NCBI GenBank assembly: GCA_963815295.1
Contig: CAWFFZ010000012.1
Span: 1 to 29,612, forward strand
Reading direction: 5' to 3'
DNA length: 29,612 nucleotides
Source of the DNA: JACDHG01 sp963815295
GTDB taxonomy: Bacteria > Actinomycetota > Actinomycetes > Propionibacteriales > Nocardioidaceae
Notes under the pieces: model-generated
Told to the model about the DNA's origin: nothing
The model's database searches: none
The model's input: only the letters and a program-made list of their open reading frames with translations
Shown here: positions 16,475-25,812 of the stretch, piece by piece
Layout: every line of letters begins with the position of its first letter
How positions within the stretch are numbered: the first letter of the stretch is position 1
Program-made: the position numbers and the translations under genes

Positions 16475-16762
16475 CTACCGTTGGACTGCAACGGAGGGCG
16501 CATAGTGGCGAAGATCGTTCGCCAAACGCACTGGGTCTACAACGACATCGCGATGGCCGCTCGAGAAGTTGCCTGCCCAGTCGCCGTTGTGTCGACGAGG
16601 TTCGTGCGTCGTCTCCCTGAACGGCGTGCTTGTGCCGGACTCATCTTCGAAGGCAATGCTGGCGGCCATCGTTCTCACTCCTGGTTGCTGGTAAACGCCT
16701 TCTTGTTGTTCAACAGCCTTGACCTGCGCGAGCGTGGGCACCGGAGTCAAAAGCCCAGACAT
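16475..16762 (-). CDS. Possible small hypothetical protein
   Basis: A 95-residue frame beginning MSGLLTPVPTLAQVKAVEQQ. Composition is reasonably protein-like (a helical start, then polar and charged residues), but the ribosome site is weak and the overlapping plus-strand frame (16481-17005) is about as open. It is listed because nothing else occupies 16416-16970; the rest of that 555-base stretch shows no feature I can support. Confidence 0.2.
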   Translation of the reverse strand: MSGLLTPVPTLAQVKAVEQQEGVYQQPGVRTMAASIAFEDESGTSTPFRETTHEPRRHNGDWAGNFSSGHRDVVVDPVRLANDLRHYAPSVAVQR

Positions 16763-16970
16763 CTCAGTCGTCCGACCCGCGCGTACATAGGACTTTGGTC
16801 CCGAGCGAGGTGCCGAGGGATCACAAGAATCGTCGACGGAAGGGCCCCATTGTCAGGGTGCGAACGGGTACGTAAAGACCGACCAGGCCCTCGAGACGCT
16901 CAATCGTTGTGGCCGACACCTACTACTTGCTTCGCAGTGCCCGGCCAGGTGCCGCTGACTGAACACTTGA

Positions 16971-19916
16971 CTAGTCCGCGACCCGGACAGCGAGCGCTGG
17001 CTTGATTGCGGCTGCTCTGCGTGCAGGCAGCACTGTGGCCGCGAGCGACGCTATGAGCGTTGCGCCCACGGTCAAGCCGATCTGCTCCCATGCGATCGGG
17101 AAGGGCACGTCGGTTGAGCCGAATGCTGGACTGTTCTGGTAGAGCAGCCACGTTGTTAGCACTCCCAGGACAGTTCCGACGAGCACCCCTTCAAGCGCTA
17201 TGAAGGTGCTCTCGGCCAAGAAGGCCCGTCGAACTGTCCGGGCGCGGAAGCCCAGAGCGCGTAGGACGCCGATCGTCCGCCTACGTTCCCGGACCGCGCG
17301 CACCATTACTACGCCGAGGCCCGTGATCCCCACCAGGAGTCCAAGACCGAGGTAGCCCTGCATCAGCTTGAAGAACTGAGTGTTCGCGGCATAGATGTCA
17401 CGCACGAACTGGCGAATGTCGGTGGCGACGGCGCCGTTGGCGAGGTAATCCACCTGCAGCTGTTGAACGATCGCGGTCGCGTCGACACCTGGCGCAGTCC
17501 GGAGCAGGACGCTCGATGGCCGTGCGTCGCCGCCGAATGTGTCCCGTGCTGCCTCGCGGCCCATCAGCACCGGGAAGAGGAACTCTCCGCTGCCGATCCC
17601 GTAGAAGGCGGTTCCATCGGTCAGTACTCCGGCGATGGTGAAGTCAGTGGGTGCTCCGGTACGTGGGTTGTTCAGGGTCAGGGTGTCGCCGGGGTCTATC
17701 TGTTTACCCTGCGGCCCACCTTGTGCCCCGTAGAGTGCGTCTACGAGGACATACCGAACATCGTGTCGGACGAGGTCCCAGGCAGCGGCATCGTTCGGCA
17801 GCGACTCGAGGCGGTCGCTGAGTGCTGGCCCTGCGCCGCTCATCTGCTTGGGCAGGCCGATGGCGAGCACGTTGAGAGGATCGTCGGTGCGCTCGAGGGG
17901 ATCGCTCCCGTACGCCGACGCTGTCACCAGCGGCGCAACTTCGTCCACTTGGCCCGCCAGCGGGCCACGGGTCAGGGCCGCCTGAGCATGCCGGATTGGC
18001 GTGTTCGGGTTGTAGTCGAGCCGGACGGCCCAACCGGCTGACGCATCGTCGACGGCCTGGTCCACGCCGGCTCTGATGATCGCGGAGATCTGGGTGAGCA
18101 GCACAATCACGAGCACGATGAGGCAGTACATCGCGAAGAGTGGCACCGGTCCTGAACCGGCGCGCCGTCGGGTATGCCACCGCAAGTCGCAACGCCAGCC
18201 CGCTCTGCGTGGGTCGTTGAATCCACGGCCGCAACGGGCGAAGCAGCAGCGACTGGTGCTCAGTGAGGAGGACCACTGATGCGAAGGACAGCATGGTCCC
18301 CAGTACGACGTAGGTCGTGGTGGCCGCGTCGTCGTAAATGTGCGGGCAGAAAATGTGCGCCACAAGGCCCCATCCCAATACGGCAAGAGCGATGGCGGTC
18401 GTGGCCGCCTTAGGCGGAACAACGAGCCGCACCACCGGCGCCGCAGCAACGATGGCGAGGGCTGGCCACAGGTAGGTACCTGCGCCCTGGCGTGAAGCGA
18501 TAGTGATTGCCGGCCACGCTGCTGCCACAAATATGAGGGTGACGACAGCGGAGGCCGCGGTTAGGCGACGCTGCTGACGAGGTCGTGGCGACGGCTCGAG
18601 GTCGCGAATGGCCGCGATGATATTGGTCCGGGCGATGCGCGCGCTGGTGAGAACGACGGCTAGGAAGGCGATCAAGAACCCGGCGCAGATACCGTTGACC
18701 AGACTGGCAGTTCGTACGTCGAAGACAATCGCCAAGCGGTTGTTGTCACGGCTGAAGCCGTTCAGGATGTTGACTGCGAAGATCACGACCACCCGGCCGA
18801 CCGCCAGCCCCAACAGCGCCCCGAAGTATGGCCGCAGCCATGCCATAGATACTGCCTTCGATCGCGAACTCCGCTGTGACACGCCGCCGGCGCATTCCGA
18901 TCGCGCGCAGCATGCCGAGCTGTCCCCGACGCTCGTCGGCAAGCATGACAAAGATGTTTACCAAGAGCAGGACACCGGCGATGATGCTGAAACTGGCGAT
19001 GAAGAGGAACAGCGAACCAAGCAGCTCGCCGGTCTCCCGCGCGACCTTCAAGAACCTCCTGCTTCGGCGTCCCTACGACAGCGCCGCTGTCGGCAAGCCG
19101 CCCAAGGTGCTGGCGCAGTGCAGCAGTCACCTCCTTGGTCAGCTGCTCGCCTTCCTCGACCCCGCCCCTGTTGGACACCAGGGTCGTCGTAGTCGGGTCG
19201 CGACCGACCGACCGAGCAGCCGAGGCAAGCGTGCCTGGCGAGAAGAAGGCGTTTCGATTGACCGCAGCGCCGAGCCCCATACCGGCGAGTCCTTCAGCGG
19301 GCACGACGTCAGCCACCGTGTACCGCTCGGCTCGGCCGTATAGCTGGAACGTGACGACGTCCCCGGTGGACGCATCGAGAACCTCGGCCAAGTTTTCGTT
19401 GACGACGACGCGACCGGGGCCAGGGTCATCCACCGCCAGACCGGATGGATCGGGAGAGCCGAAACTGGCTGCTTCGTCAAAGTCGAGCTCCCATACCAAG
19501 GCACGCGGCTCGGTCAGGCGGACCCCATTGCCGTCACTGACCGCGGCAGCCTGGTCACCACGGACGGTGAGCAGACCGTCGATGCGCTGGTCATCAGCGA
19601 GTCGATGCAGTCGACTCGCTGCCGCGTCTCCCACCGAGAGCGATGACGAGCGCACTGTCTCGTCAATCGGACCCAGCACGTCGTAGGCCGTCTGCCGCAT
19701 GGAGCGGTCCAATGAGTCGCCGACCGCCATGCTGGCCACGATGAGCGTCGTGCCTAGCAGGGAGCCGATCACGACCAATGCCGCCTCGGTCGGACGTCGG
19801 GCGATTTGCCGCAGCGCCAGCCGGCGCAACACTGGGCGGCGCACGACGAGGAATGTCACCGCGCCCAGGGCAATGCCAGTTGCGACGATCAACGGGATCT
19901 GAGCGGAGGCGTACAT
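16971..19916 (-). pseudogene. MacB/FtsX-type ABC transporter permease, three frameshifts
   Basis: About 980 residues when joined. The N-terminus has a helix (IPLIVATGIALGAVTFLVVR) and the first FtsX helix (VVIGSLLGTTLIVASMAV), then a large outer domain. The first FtsX core is FLFIASFSIIAGVLLLVNIF with ADERRGQLGMLRAIGMRRR. A middle set of helices (LVNGICAGFLIAFLAVVLTS and others) links to a second half with another outer domain and the C-terminal FtsX core (YLGLGLLVGITGLGVVMVRA, RRRTIGVLRALGFRARTV). The double FtsX layout fits lipoprotein or peptide efflux permeases. Frame changes lie near 19053, 18845 and 18150. Start ATG 19916 is four bases after the ATPase stop, so they form one operon. Confidence 0.87.
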
Positions 19917-19920
19917 GGGA

Positions 19921-20679
19921 TCACCCTGTTGGTGTCAGCACGTCTGGCGAGTGTGGTGGCGTCGGGTCGGATCTCCGCTGATCACTCAGCAGTCGTCCGT
20001 CCCGCATCACGACGAGCCGGCCGGCTGAGCGGCCGATTGAGTCGTCGTGCGTGACGAGGACGATGGTCTGCCCGTTGTCTTTGTTCAGCTGGAGCAGCAG
20101 CTCCATGATCTGCCCGGCCATCACGCTGTCGAGGTTTCCGGTTGGCTCGTCTGCCCAGACGATCGCAGGTTTGGCTACCAGAGCCCGCGCGATCGTGACG
20201 CGTTGCTGTTCACCGCCAGACATCTGGTTGGGCAGGTGGTCGGCTCGGTGGTCGAGCCCCACTCGTGCCAGCATCTCCCGGGCTGCCAATCGGGCAGCCT
20301 TGGGCGCCGAGCCAACCAGCAACAGTGGCAGCTCCACGTTCTCCAGTGCGGTAAAGACTGGGATCAGATTGAACGACTGGAATACGAAGCCCATGGACCT
20401 CGCTCGATGCTCGGTGCGGTCCGCATCACTCATTGCGAACAGGTCCCGACCTTCGACGAGCACGCGCCCGTCGTCGATGTCATCAAGCCCGGAAAGGCAG
20501 TTAAGCAAGGTGGTCTTGCCGGATCCCGACGGTCCCATGATCGCGACCAACTCTCCGGGCTCGACCCTCAGATCCAGGTCCACCAGCGCGGCGACGCTCA
20601 GGTCACCCGTCCTATAAATCTTCTTGACGTGCTCGGCGACCAGCAACGCCGCCGGTTGAGTCGTGTTGGTCCGATACAC
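19921..20679 (-). CDS. ABC transporter ATP-binding protein (MacB/LolD type)
   Basis: A 252-residue ATPase with Walker A GPSGSGKTT, Q-loop FVFQSFNLIP, signature MSGGEQQRVTIARAL, Walker B AIVWADEPTGNLDS and switch His VTHD. The DEPTGNLDS string and IPVFTALENVELPL are typical of the MacB/LolD group. I start it at GTG 20679, with AGGAGG six bases before it; longer in-frame starts up to 20802 give an unrelated leader. It energises the permease that follows. Its upstream region (20680-20942) is shared with the divergent universal stress protein and holds two DosR-like boxes, at 20751 and 20840. Confidence 0.92.
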   Translation of the reverse strand: MYRTNTTQPAALLVAEHVKKIYRTGDLSVAALVDLDLRVEPGELVAIMGPSGSGKTTLLNCLSGLDDIDDGRVLVEGRDLFAMSDADRTEHRARSMGFVFQSFNLIPVFTALENVELPLLLVGSAPKAARLAAREMLARVGLDHRADHLPNQMSGGEQQRVTIARALVAKPAIVWADEPTGNLDSVMAGQIMELLLQLNKDNGQTIVLVTHDDSIGRSAGRLVVMRDGRLLSDQRRSDPTPPHSPDVLTPTG

Positions 20680-20750
20680 GGTCGTCCTCCTCGGGCTCTG
20701 GGTGTTACTCCTCCTGAGCTCTAGACCACTACTGTTGAACATCACTCGGC

Positions 20751-20765
20751 AGGGCCAGAGGTCCC
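20751..20765. promoter_or_regulatory. DosR/DevR-like box 1
   Basis: AGGGCCAGAGGTCCC fits AGGGNCNNNNGTCCY, the pattern shared by four intergenic sites in this block. It lies between the divergent ABC ATPase and stress-protein genes, 72 bases upstream of the ATPase start. Confidence 0.45.
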
Positions 20766-20839
20766 ATACAGCCAGTCGGAGGTCACCGGTAACGCCGCGC
20801 AATCACGCGCTGCCTGAGTCCGCTGCGTCTAACAAGGAG

Positions 20840-20854
20840 AGGACAAAGGCCCCT
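20840..20854. promoter_or_regulatory. DosR/DevR-like box 2
   Basis: AGGACAAAGGCCCCT is, on the other strand, AGGGGCCTTTGTCCT and fits the same pattern. It is 89 bases upstream of the ATG of the stress protein at 20943. Confidence 0.45.
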
Positions 20855-20942
20855 AGTGCTCAGGGCCACGTGCTCTATGCGCATGCCTGGCAGACGTTCA
20901 GAGTGGACACGCAATCTGTTGGATCACGGTCAAGGAGTCAGG

Positions 20943-21413
20943 ATGAATCAGATGATCATTCACGTCGCGACTGATGGCTCAGCTGGCAGTCGCCGAGCTT
21001 TGGATTGGGCAGTTGATGAGGCTCGGCTGCGAGGGTGTGCCATCGAACTCGTTTCGGCGTACCGAGGTGACGACACGACGACCACGGGTGTCGCACGGCA
21101 GGCCGCAGAGCGCGCCGTCCAAGACACCTTGGCTGTCATCCAGGATCGTTCGATGCTTCCTGCAATTTCGTGGCACGTCGTCGAGGGTGAACCTGCCGAT
21201 GTCCTCGTGCGCGAGTCCACTCACAGTGCCTTGCTCGTCATGGGGAGCCACGGGGTCGGTGGCCTCAGGCACAGCGCGCTGGGATCCGTTGCGGACTTGT
21301 GTGCCCGGATGGCGGCTTGCCCGGTGGTCATCGTGCCCCCGACTGTTACCGAGAGGTCACGCCACGAAGAGATAGTCAGTGTCACGGAACCGGCAAAGGA
21401 GTCACCGGCTTGA
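20943..21413 (+). CDS. Universal stress protein, single domain
   Basis: A 156-residue UspA-fold protein. ATG 20943 has AAGGAG six bases before it. It reads IIHVATDGSAGSRRALDWAV (strand 1 and the Asp that contacts the nucleotide), then VVEGEPADVLV and VMGSHGVGGLRHSALGSVAD. The last segment has the ATP-binding pattern G-2x-G-9x-G-S intact, so nucleotide binding is expected. The C-terminus has a 20-residue extension. In actinomycetes such proteins are classic members of the dormancy regulon. It is divergent from the ABC operon and convergent with the double-domain protein. Confidence 0.92.
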   Translation: MNQMIIHVATDGSAGSRRALDWAVDEARLRGCAIELVSAYRGDDTTTTGVARQAAERAVQDTLAVIQDRSMLPAISWHVVEGEPADVLVRESTHSALLVMGSHGVGGLRHSALGSVADLCARMAACPVVIVPPTVTERSRHEEIVSVTEPAKESPA

Positions 21414-21490
21414 TGTCCGTCCAGATCGACGAATGCCGGTCGAATGACGAGTGCCGAATGCATAACCTTCATCCCGCCCAACGTTGGCCG

Positions 21491-22390
21491 TTACCCAGCG
21501 GGCTGATCCTGGGGCACAACCACCACTGGGCACTCGGCATAGTGGAGAACCGCACGAGTCACCGAGCTAAAGGCAAATCCAGCAAGGTCTGGACTGCCTT
21601 CATGTCGCCCGAGCACGACCAACTGCGACTGTTCGGCAGCAGTAAGGAGCGCCAACGCAGCGTGGGCATGGCGTTGTACAACGACGACTTCGACCTCTGG
21701 GAACTGCGACTCGTAGCGCTCGAAAACGCCCATGAGCAGGGCTTCCGCCCGTGAAGCGGCGTCCTCCCTCTTGCGCTCAGTCAGCTCGGTCTCTGGGTCG
21801 ATCTCCCAGGCGTGCAGGGCTACGAGCGGGACAGACAGTTCGCGCGCTCGTTGAAACGCAAAAGAAAGGACCCCCTCGTCATCGTGCTGGAGGTCGACGC
21901 CGACGAGCACGGAGCGAGCAGTGTGTAGTCGCTGTTCCCATTCGTCTGGAACGATCACGACGGGGACAGGCGAGAGACCTGCGACGGCTAGCGAGGTCGA
22001 GCCTACGATGATGCGGGTAAAGGCGTGGAGACCACGCTTCCCCACGACGACAAGGGCGGCGTCGTGAGCCGACCTCACGATGCCGTCGCTGACGTCACCT
22101 GGGATAACCCGGCCAGTGACCGTCAACCGTGGATGTGAGTCGGCAAGCTGGGACAGGGTTGTGTTCACAACCCTCGCCGCTCGTCCGTCACTCGTGTCGA
22201 CCCGGCCTTCCTCCGAGTGACGGGAGTGTGGGTGCCACCAGCCGTCCGGTTTCACTGCCGTGACGACGACAAGGGATGTGCGTGCGCGCGCAGCCTCGTC
22301 CGCAGCCCAGCTCACAGCACTCTGGCAGCTCAACGACCCGTCTACGGCCAACAAGACTGGCTTGGCCGGAACTGGCAGCTCCGCGTTCAT
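21491..22390 (-). CDS. Universal stress protein, tandem two-domain
   Basis: A 299-residue protein with two UspA folds. Domain 1 (about 10-148) begins PVLLAVDGSLSCQSAVSWAA and has a complete nucleotide motif, GKRGLHAFTRIIVGS. Domain 2 (about 158-297) begins SVLVGVDLQHDDEGVLSFAF, but its loop reads GRHEGSPDLAGFAFSS, where the usual G-2x-G-9x-G-S is not kept, so ATP binding may be limited to domain 1. ATG 22390 overlaps the stop of the P-type ATPase gene by four bases, so stress protein and pump are translated from one message. Function is a stress or dormancy regulator, probably by sensing nucleotide state. Confidence 0.93.
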   Translation of the reverse strand: MNAELPVPAKPVLLAVDGSLSCQSAVSWAADEAARARTSLVVVTAVKPDGWWHPHSRHSEEGRVDTSDGRAARVVNTTLSQLADSHPRLTVTGRVIPGDVSDGIVRSAHDAALVVVGKRGLHAFTRIIVGSTSLAVAGLSPVPVVIVPDEWEQRLHTARSVLVGVDLQHDDEGVLSFAFQRARELSVPLVALHAWEIDPETELTERKREDAASRAEALLMGVFERYESQFPEVEVVVVQRHAHAALALLTAAEQSQLVVLGRHEGSPDLAGFAFSSVTRAVLHYAECPVVVVPQDQPAG

Positions 22391-24978
22391 GGGCTGATCC
22401 CTTCCACCGGAGGTACGGGCGGCGCCTGTTTGATCCTCCCATTTTGGCGAGCCAGTCGAACCACGACTCCAGGCACCGCAGCCAACCCAAGAAGCAGGGC
22501 AAGCTGAGATCCGGCCATGCCCTCCGTTTGCAGGAGCGACTGCAGCGGTGGTGCGTAAAGCGCGGCCAGCTGCAGCCCTGCAGCGACGAGGACGGCCAGT
22601 TCAAGCATCCGGCCAGACAACCTCCTATGCGCAACGGGTGCCCGCAGCGCTAGCGCGACTCCCAGTTGAGCGAGGCCAAGCACTACGAAGACGTAGCTCT
22701 GAACATGGGCGCCGTTTACATCTGCGAATGCTCCTGCAACGAGGGTGACGATCGCTATGAGAAGGCCGGTCAGAAGGATCTGTACACGCAGGCCCTGCCC
22801 CAGGACGGACTCGTCTGGCGAGCGCGACGGTTTCCGCATTACAGCCGGGTCAAGAGGCTCAGTACCGAATGCAACGCCCGGCAATCCATGTGTGAGCAGG
22901 TTGATCCACAGAATCTGGGCCGGCACCAAGGGAATAGGCATCCCGAGAAACGGCGCGGCCACCATGACGATGACCTCAGCCAGTCCACCAGCGAGCGCGT
23001 ACCGCAGGAAGGCACGGATGTTCGCAAGGATTCGACGACCTTCCTCGATCGCTCGCACGACGGTCCGCAAGTCGTCGTCGGCAAGGACAAGGTCCGCAGC
23101 TTGCCGGGCTACTTCAGTGCCGCCTCGGCCCATGGCAACCCCGATGTCGGCGGCACGGAGCGCTGGCGCATCGTTCACACCATCGCCGGTTACCGCCACG
23201 ACCTGGCCATCCCGCTGGAGCGCTTGGACGATGTCTACCTTTTGGTCGGGTCGCGTCCGCGCGTAGACGCCGATTTCGTCAAGCCCACCTGACAACGTCT
23301 CTCGGCTGACTGCTTCGCCCTGGATTAGCCCTGGCGCTGCGTCGGTGATCCCAACGCTCGTGGCGACCGCTCGCGCGGTGTCCGCGTGATCCCCAGTCAC
23401 CATCACCACACGCACTCCGGCTTCTCGGCACTCCCGAACCACGTTCTTGGCTGTTTCCCGGGCAGGATCAGAAATCGCCACTAATCCAAGGAACCGATAG
23501 TTCTCTCCGTCGGTGGGGGCCGCACGCACGCAGTCTGCAATCGCGATCACCCGATAGCCGGCTCTGGCCAACCGCGCCGCCGCCTGGGTCACCTCCGTCG
23601 TGACAACTGGATCACTGATCAGACGAAGGACACTCTCGGGCGCCCCCTTGGTGACCATGAGAATTCCGCCGTACGGCGCAGCATGCCGCGTTGTCATGAG
23701 GCGTCGTTCATTGTCGAACGGCTCCTCAGCGGTGCGCGGCCATGTCGTGCGAAGCAAGTCCGGATCCAGGCCGCCGCGGTGTCCCAGCGCGACCAAAGCC
23801 CCCTCCATGGGGTCCCCGGTGACCATCCATGGCACCTCGCCTTGAGGTTCGAGAAGCTGTGCATCGTTGCAGAGCACACCTGCGAGCAGCAGGTCCGCCA
23901 GCAACGGGTCCTCGACCTCCTCAGCGGCACGGACCTGCACGATGGCGCCCGTCGGCGCGTAGCCCGATCCGGCAACTGTGTAACAGCTGTGCGGCGTCCA
24001 GATTTCGCGAGCGACCATCCGCCCCTCGGTGAGCGTTCCCGTCTTGTCCGAAGCGATCACCGAGACTGATCCGAGCGTCTCGACAGCTGGAAGGCCTCGT
24101 ACGATGGCCGCCCGCTGTGCCATCCGATATGCCCCGAGGGCGAGCGACACGGACACAACCGCAGGCAGAGACTCCGGGACCGCTGCGACGGCCAAGCTCA
24201 CAGCAACGACGAGCATCTCAGAGGGGCTTCGCCCCTGCAGAATGCCCAGCATGAAGACCAGAGCGGCCGCTACCGCCGCCGCACCTGCAAGGGTGCGCGA
24301 CAACCTCGAAAGGCGTCGCTGCAGCGGCGTTGGCCTTGCCGGCGCTGACGCCACCAGTTCGGCGATCTGGCCCAGGCTGCTCGACGCACCCGTGCGAGTC
24401 ACAAGTGCCACGGCGCGACCGCGCGTGACAACGGTCCCGGATTTGATCTCTTCACCATTACCAGGTTCGACTGGAACAGACTCTCCAGTCATGGCGGATT
24501 CATCGATTTGCAGCCGATAGCTCTCCAGCAGCAAGGCGTCAGCCGGCACAATGTCACCGGCGTCGACGTGGACCACGTCGCCAGGCGTGATCTCGGTCGC
24601 CGGCAACACGACCAGCGTGTGGTCTCTCATGACCTTCGCCGTTGGTGCAGCCAAGTCGTCCAAGGCAGCCAATGCGCGTTCAGCACGGACTTCCTGGATG
24701 ACGCCAATACCTGAGTTCAGGACGATCACTGCCGCAATCACGACGGTGTCGACGCCATCACCGAGAAGCACAGTCACCACGCATGCACCGAGAAGCAGCA
24801 GGATCATCGGGTCTCGCAACTGATTGAGCACCCGCGATGCGACAGAGCGCCTGGCTGCTCGGGGAAGCTCGTTCGGTCCATGGACAGCAAGCAAACGAAC
24901 CGCCTCGGAGGTTGACAGGCCGAGATCTCTCTCTGCCCGGTCGGGCGACACGTGACCTTCGTTGAGATCTGTCATCAC
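22387..24978 (-). CDS. P-type (P2A-like) cation-transporting ATPase
   Basis: An 863-residue pump in one frame. It has the cation N-domain start (GLSTSEAVRLLAVHGPNELP), actuator TGES (164-167), M4 motif PESLP (268-272), phosphorylated Asp in DKTGTLTEG (D311), KGAPE (444-448), MVTGDHADTA and TGDGVNDAPAL (597-607). The C-terminal helices follow (IPLVPAQILWINLLTHGLPG). The plan matches SERCA/PMR1-type and mycobacterial CtpF-like pumps. M6 reads NLLTHGLPG, where the calcium pumps have NLxTDGxPA, so the ion may not be Ca2+. The start is GTG 24978 or ATG 24975, with GAGGA upstream. A DosR-like box lies 60 bases upstream. The gene is followed by the two-domain stress protein in an overlapping operon. 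Confidence 0.93.
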   Translation of the reverse strand: MMTDLNEGHVSPDRAERDLGLSTSEAVRLLAVHGPNELPRAARRSVASRVLNQLRDPMILLLLGACVVTVLLGDGVDTVVIAAVIVLNSGIGVIQEVRAERALAALDDLAAPTAKVMRDHTLVVLPATEITPGDVVHVDAGDIVPADALLLESYRLQIDESAMTGESVPVEPGNGEEIKSGTVVTRGRAVALVTRTGASSSLGQIAELVASAPARPTPLQRRLSRLSRTLAGAAAVAAALVFMLGILQGRSPSEMLVVAVSLAVAAVPESLPAVVSVSLALGAYRMAQRAAIVRGLPAVETLGSVSVIASDKTGTLTEGRMVAREIWTPHSCYTVAGSGYAPTGAIVQVRAAEEVEDPLLADLLLAGVLCNDAQLLEPQGEVPWMVTGDPMEGALVALGHRGGLDPDLLRTTWPRTAEEPFDNERRLMTTRHAAPYGGILMVTKGAPESVLRLISDPVVTTEVTQAAARLARAGYRVIAIADCVRAAPTDGENYRFLGLVAISDPARETAKNVVRECREAGVRVVMVTGDHADTARAVATSVGITDAAPGLIQGEAVSRETLSGGLDEIGVYARTRPDQKVDIVQALQRDGQVVAVTGDGVNDAPALRAADIGVAMGRGGTEVARQAADLVLADDDLRTVVRAIEEGRRILANIRAFLRYALAGGLAEVIVMVAAPFLGMPIPLVPAQILWINLLTHGLPGVAFGTEPLDPAVMRKPSRSPDESVLGQGLRVQILLTGLLIAIVTLVAGAFADVNGAHVQSYVFVVLGLAQLGVALALRAPVAHRRLSGRMLELAVLVAAGLQLAALYAPPLQSLLQTEGMAGSQLALLLGLAAVPGVVVRLARQNGRIKQAPPVPPVEGISP

Positions 24979-25036
24979 GTGTCCATCCTCTGGTCGACGT
25001 ACCTCGCCAGGTCAGCCTCGGAAGACCCTCGTCAGC

Positions 25037-25051
25037 AGGACGAAGGTCCCT
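25037..25051. promoter_or_regulatory. DosR/DevR-like box 3
   Basis: On the minus strand it reads AGGGACCTTCGTCCT, the best of the four boxes, with near-palindromic arms GGGAC/GTCCT. It is about 60 bases upstream of the pump start, in the 111-base gap between the pump and flavodoxin genes. Confidence 0.55.
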
Positions 25052-25089
25052 AATCGTCAGCGGGCTCGAAGGCGGTAGGCGGTGATCTG

Positions 25090-25617
25090 TTAGACGGACT
25101 CAGCAAGGTGGCCACGGCCGTCGAGCTCGTGACCGAGCCGGACGCCCCATTCGCGAGCACGCTCTTGCTCGCCAGGCTTGAGTGGTCCTGCGATGTCTTG
25201 GACATAGAACGACTCGGGCCGTATGAGGATGCGGAAGCCGAGACGACGGAGCTGACGGGATGCCCTCCGGGCGGCAGAGCCAGGCACGAGTGGACGGCTG
25301 ACGCGGGTGTCGAACGCCGCTGCCGGACCTTTCGGATGGATGTTCTTGATGTCCGCCAGCCACTCGCGGAGACCCCTGTCAGGTGTCTGGGTGGCACCGC
25401 GCTTCACTGCGTCTTGACGCGTGCTCGGCCGACTCATGCTGAATGCATGCGTCGGACCGCCGACGATCAAAACTGTCGTGCCAGCAGGCAAGGCGATCGG
25501 AGCTGACGCAGCATCAACCACGTCGACCGGGATGTGCTCCCGGAGACCGTGGGCGATGCAGTCACCGATCGTACGTGTGTTGCCGAACATCGATTCGACG
25601 ACGAGGAGGGCAGTCAT
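25090..25617 (-). CDS. Flavodoxin-like protein
   Basis: A 175-residue protein. ATG 25617 has AAAGGAG before it; the longer in-frame start at 25755 has no ribosome site and adds a non-flavodoxin leader. It opens ALLVVESMFGNTRTIGDCIA, the FMN phosphate loop of flavodoxins, then VLIVGGPTHAFSMSRPSTR, the 60s loop, and ends with the typical ESFYVQDIAGPLKPGEQERA. The family carries FMN and shuttles electrons. Single-domain relatives in actinomycetes are common beside stress proteins and DosR-type targets. Box 4 is 75 bases upstream. The 3' end lies just before the pump promoter region. Confidence 0.88.
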   Translation of the reverse strand: MTALLVVESMFGNTRTIGDCIAHGLREHIPVDVVDAASAPIALPAGTTVLIVGGPTHAFSMSRPSTRQDAVKRGATQTPDRGLREWLADIKNIHPKGPAAAFDTRVSRPLVPGSAARRASRQLRRLGFRILIRPESFYVQDIAGPLKPGEQERAREWGVRLGHELDGRGHLAESV

Positions 25618-25691
25618 CAGGTGCTCCTTTCGTACCGTGCAGCATTGATCTGCTCCTACCCCGAGGCTCCGATATCGAAGGAAAGAGGCAC

Positions 25692-25706
25692 AGGGCCTTT
25701 CGTCCC
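25692..25706. promoter_or_regulatory. DosR/DevR-like box 4
   Basis: AGGGCCTTTCGTCCC lies in the 195-base gap between the divergent flavodoxin and acetate kinase genes, 75 bases from the first and 107 bases from the second start. It could serve both. Confidence 0.5.
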
Positions 25707-25812
25707 AACCAGTCAGGTCCTTGTCACTGAAGCCGCAGTTCCTCGAGACGAGCAACGACTGACTACGGTGGCACCCTGAGACAGCAATGGACGCATCGGA
25801 GGACGGTCAACG

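Noticed and set aside
16481..17005. 174-residue plus-strand frame
   Set aside because: Composition looks like a non-coding frame and it runs into the 3' end of the permease gene.
25717..25731. Further DosR-like site (AGGTCCTTGTCACTG) near box 4
   Set aside because: It lacks the AGGG arm and breaks the spacing, so it does not fit the shared pattern.
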